DNA of 64,000 nt. Source: Hyalella azteca (Eukaryota > Arthropoda > Malacostraca > Amphipoda > Hyalellidae). Under the pieces are notes generated by a model, which saw only the letters and a list, made by a program, of their open reading frames with translations, made no database searches and was not told where the DNA came from. The DNA is taken from positions 186,001 through 250,000 of the forward strand of contig NW_025932596.1 of the NCBI RefSeq assembly GCF_000764305.2, read 5' to 3'. Position numbers and translations under genes: made by a program. Positions 63,359-64,000 of the stretch are shown piece by piece. Numbering within the stretch: the first letter of the stretch is position 1; the number at the start of each line of letters is the position of its first letter.

Positions 63359-64000
63359 TCAGCTGTTACGTCTTGCTATGGTGGGGAATCTACGAGCGTT
63401 CCTTCGTGATGCCTGGGGATCTGAAGTTTCTTCTGCTGCGGTGGCATCTTGTGCAGCCGCTGGCGTTTCTTCTTCTGTTTCTGCATTTGTTGTTCCTTCT
63501 TCTGTTTCTGACTTTGGTGTCCTTGCGTTGTTAAATCGCGACCGGCGCTCAGCCAGCGATAGACGCCCTGCTGGCTTCTGCGATTCTTCTGTCTCAGCAG
63601 CTCGCACCTGCGCTGGAGTTTCATCAGCAGCCGAAGCTTCTTGGTTCGCTGCGGTGGTCTTAGTCCTACTTGGTCCTAGCCTCGCGTTCCTTAAGCGATT
63701 CAATCCCTTAGCGGGACCAGCAGCAGCTTCCGTTTCACCTGTGCTAGGAGCAGCGGTAGTTTGTCCACCTGCGTTACCATTTCTTGGGGGAAGCGAGAAG
63801 CGGGCTCTGAGTTTCTTGTTTCCCGGCGCCGCAGTCGTCCCCGCTTCCGTCTCTTCCGTGCCCTTCTGTGCCTCCTGGTTCTGCTCCTCCTTGACCTCCT
63901 TCTTCTCCGGCTCGGGCTCAGCTGCAGATGGCGCCTCCTCCTTTGTGGTGGTTGAAGAAGGGCTACCCGCCGCCACGCCGGGTTGGCTACGCCGTAGGGC
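63359..64000 (-). CDS. Low-complexity Arg/acidic-repeat protein, 3' part (open at window edge)
   Basis: Minus-strand frame of 213 visible codons ending in TGA at 63359-63361 and still open at 64000, so the N-terminus is outside the window. There is no good ATG near the edge. Composition is rich in Ala, Glu, Thr, Arg and Pro. Four basic blocks are spaced by acidic/Thr-rich spacers: KKLRARFSLPPRNGN (about residue 62), GLNRLRNARLGPSRT (about 99), RLSLAERRSRFNN (about 146) and RRNARRFPTIARRNS at the C-terminus. GC content is far above its surroundings, typical of coding sequence. No enzyme domain or membrane segment is visible. Arthropod extracellular or chitin-associated proteins often have such Arg/Thr-rich linkers, but that is a guess; I do not recognise the gene. 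If COPA starts at 62175, this gene sits inside or beyond its first intron on the other strand. Confidence 0.75.
   Translation of the reverse strand, partial: ALRRSQPGVAAGSPSSTTTKEEAPSAAEPEPEKKEVKEEQNQEAQKGTEETEAGTTAAPGNKKLRARFSLPPRNGNAGGQTTAAPSTGETEAAAGPAKGLNRLRNARLGPSRTKTTAANQEASAADETPAQVRAAETEESQKPAGRLSLAERRSRFNNARTPKSETEEGTTNAETEEETPAAAQDATAAEETSDPQASRRNARRFPTIARRNS

Overview
This is a eukaryotic, almost certainly arthropod, window. It is AT-rich and repeat-dense, and about nine tenths of it is intron or intergenic DNA. The coding content is a few short exons with GT-AG boundaries. Protein similarity recalled from animal families places it in the metazoa. The fly-like AGAP sequence, the very long introns and the many small inverted-repeat elements suggest a pancrustacean with a large genome, perhaps a malacostracan crustacean. 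The species-level guess is inference only.

The main gene is an AGAP / centaurin-gamma family member (fly CenG1A-like) on the + strand. Ten exons between 6946 and 52973 encode the second half of the GTPase-like domain, a Ser/Thr/Pro-rich linker, a split PH domain, the ArfGAP zinc finger, ankyrin repeats and the C-terminus. Every exon phase agrees with its neighbour, giving 840 residues in the window. The exons carrying the P-loop and switch regions lie upstream of position 1. An 8-39 kb stretch separates the first exon here from the rest. Inside it, at 37768-37873, is a probable alternative first exon in the correct phase. It would make a shorter protein without the front half of the GTPase domain.

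Downstream, at 62156-62249, is a short + strand exon whose 25 codons match the N-terminus of coatomer subunit alpha (COPA). It has an acceptor in front and a donor behind. Either the COPA gene starts here and runs out of the window, or this is a captured exon fragment. At 63359-64000 a minus-strand ORF, open at the window edge, encodes a low-complexity protein with alternating arginine-rich and acidic blocks. AGAP proteins act on Arf GTPases and COPA is part of the Arf1-recruited COPI coat, so the two neighbours would work in the same trafficking pathway. Nothing in the sequence shows that the adjacency matters.

The remaining DNA holds three dispersed families of short non-autonomous elements, at least eight minisatellites, several longer tandem duplications, foldback elements at 58.9-61 kb, and a decayed gag-like fragment near 20.4 kb. 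The most unusual feature is structural: six of the nine AGAP donor sites in the window open directly into a tandem repeat, and the 6946-7087 exon has partial copies of its own splice boundary on both sides. No operon, CRISPR array, tRNA or rRNA gene was seen.
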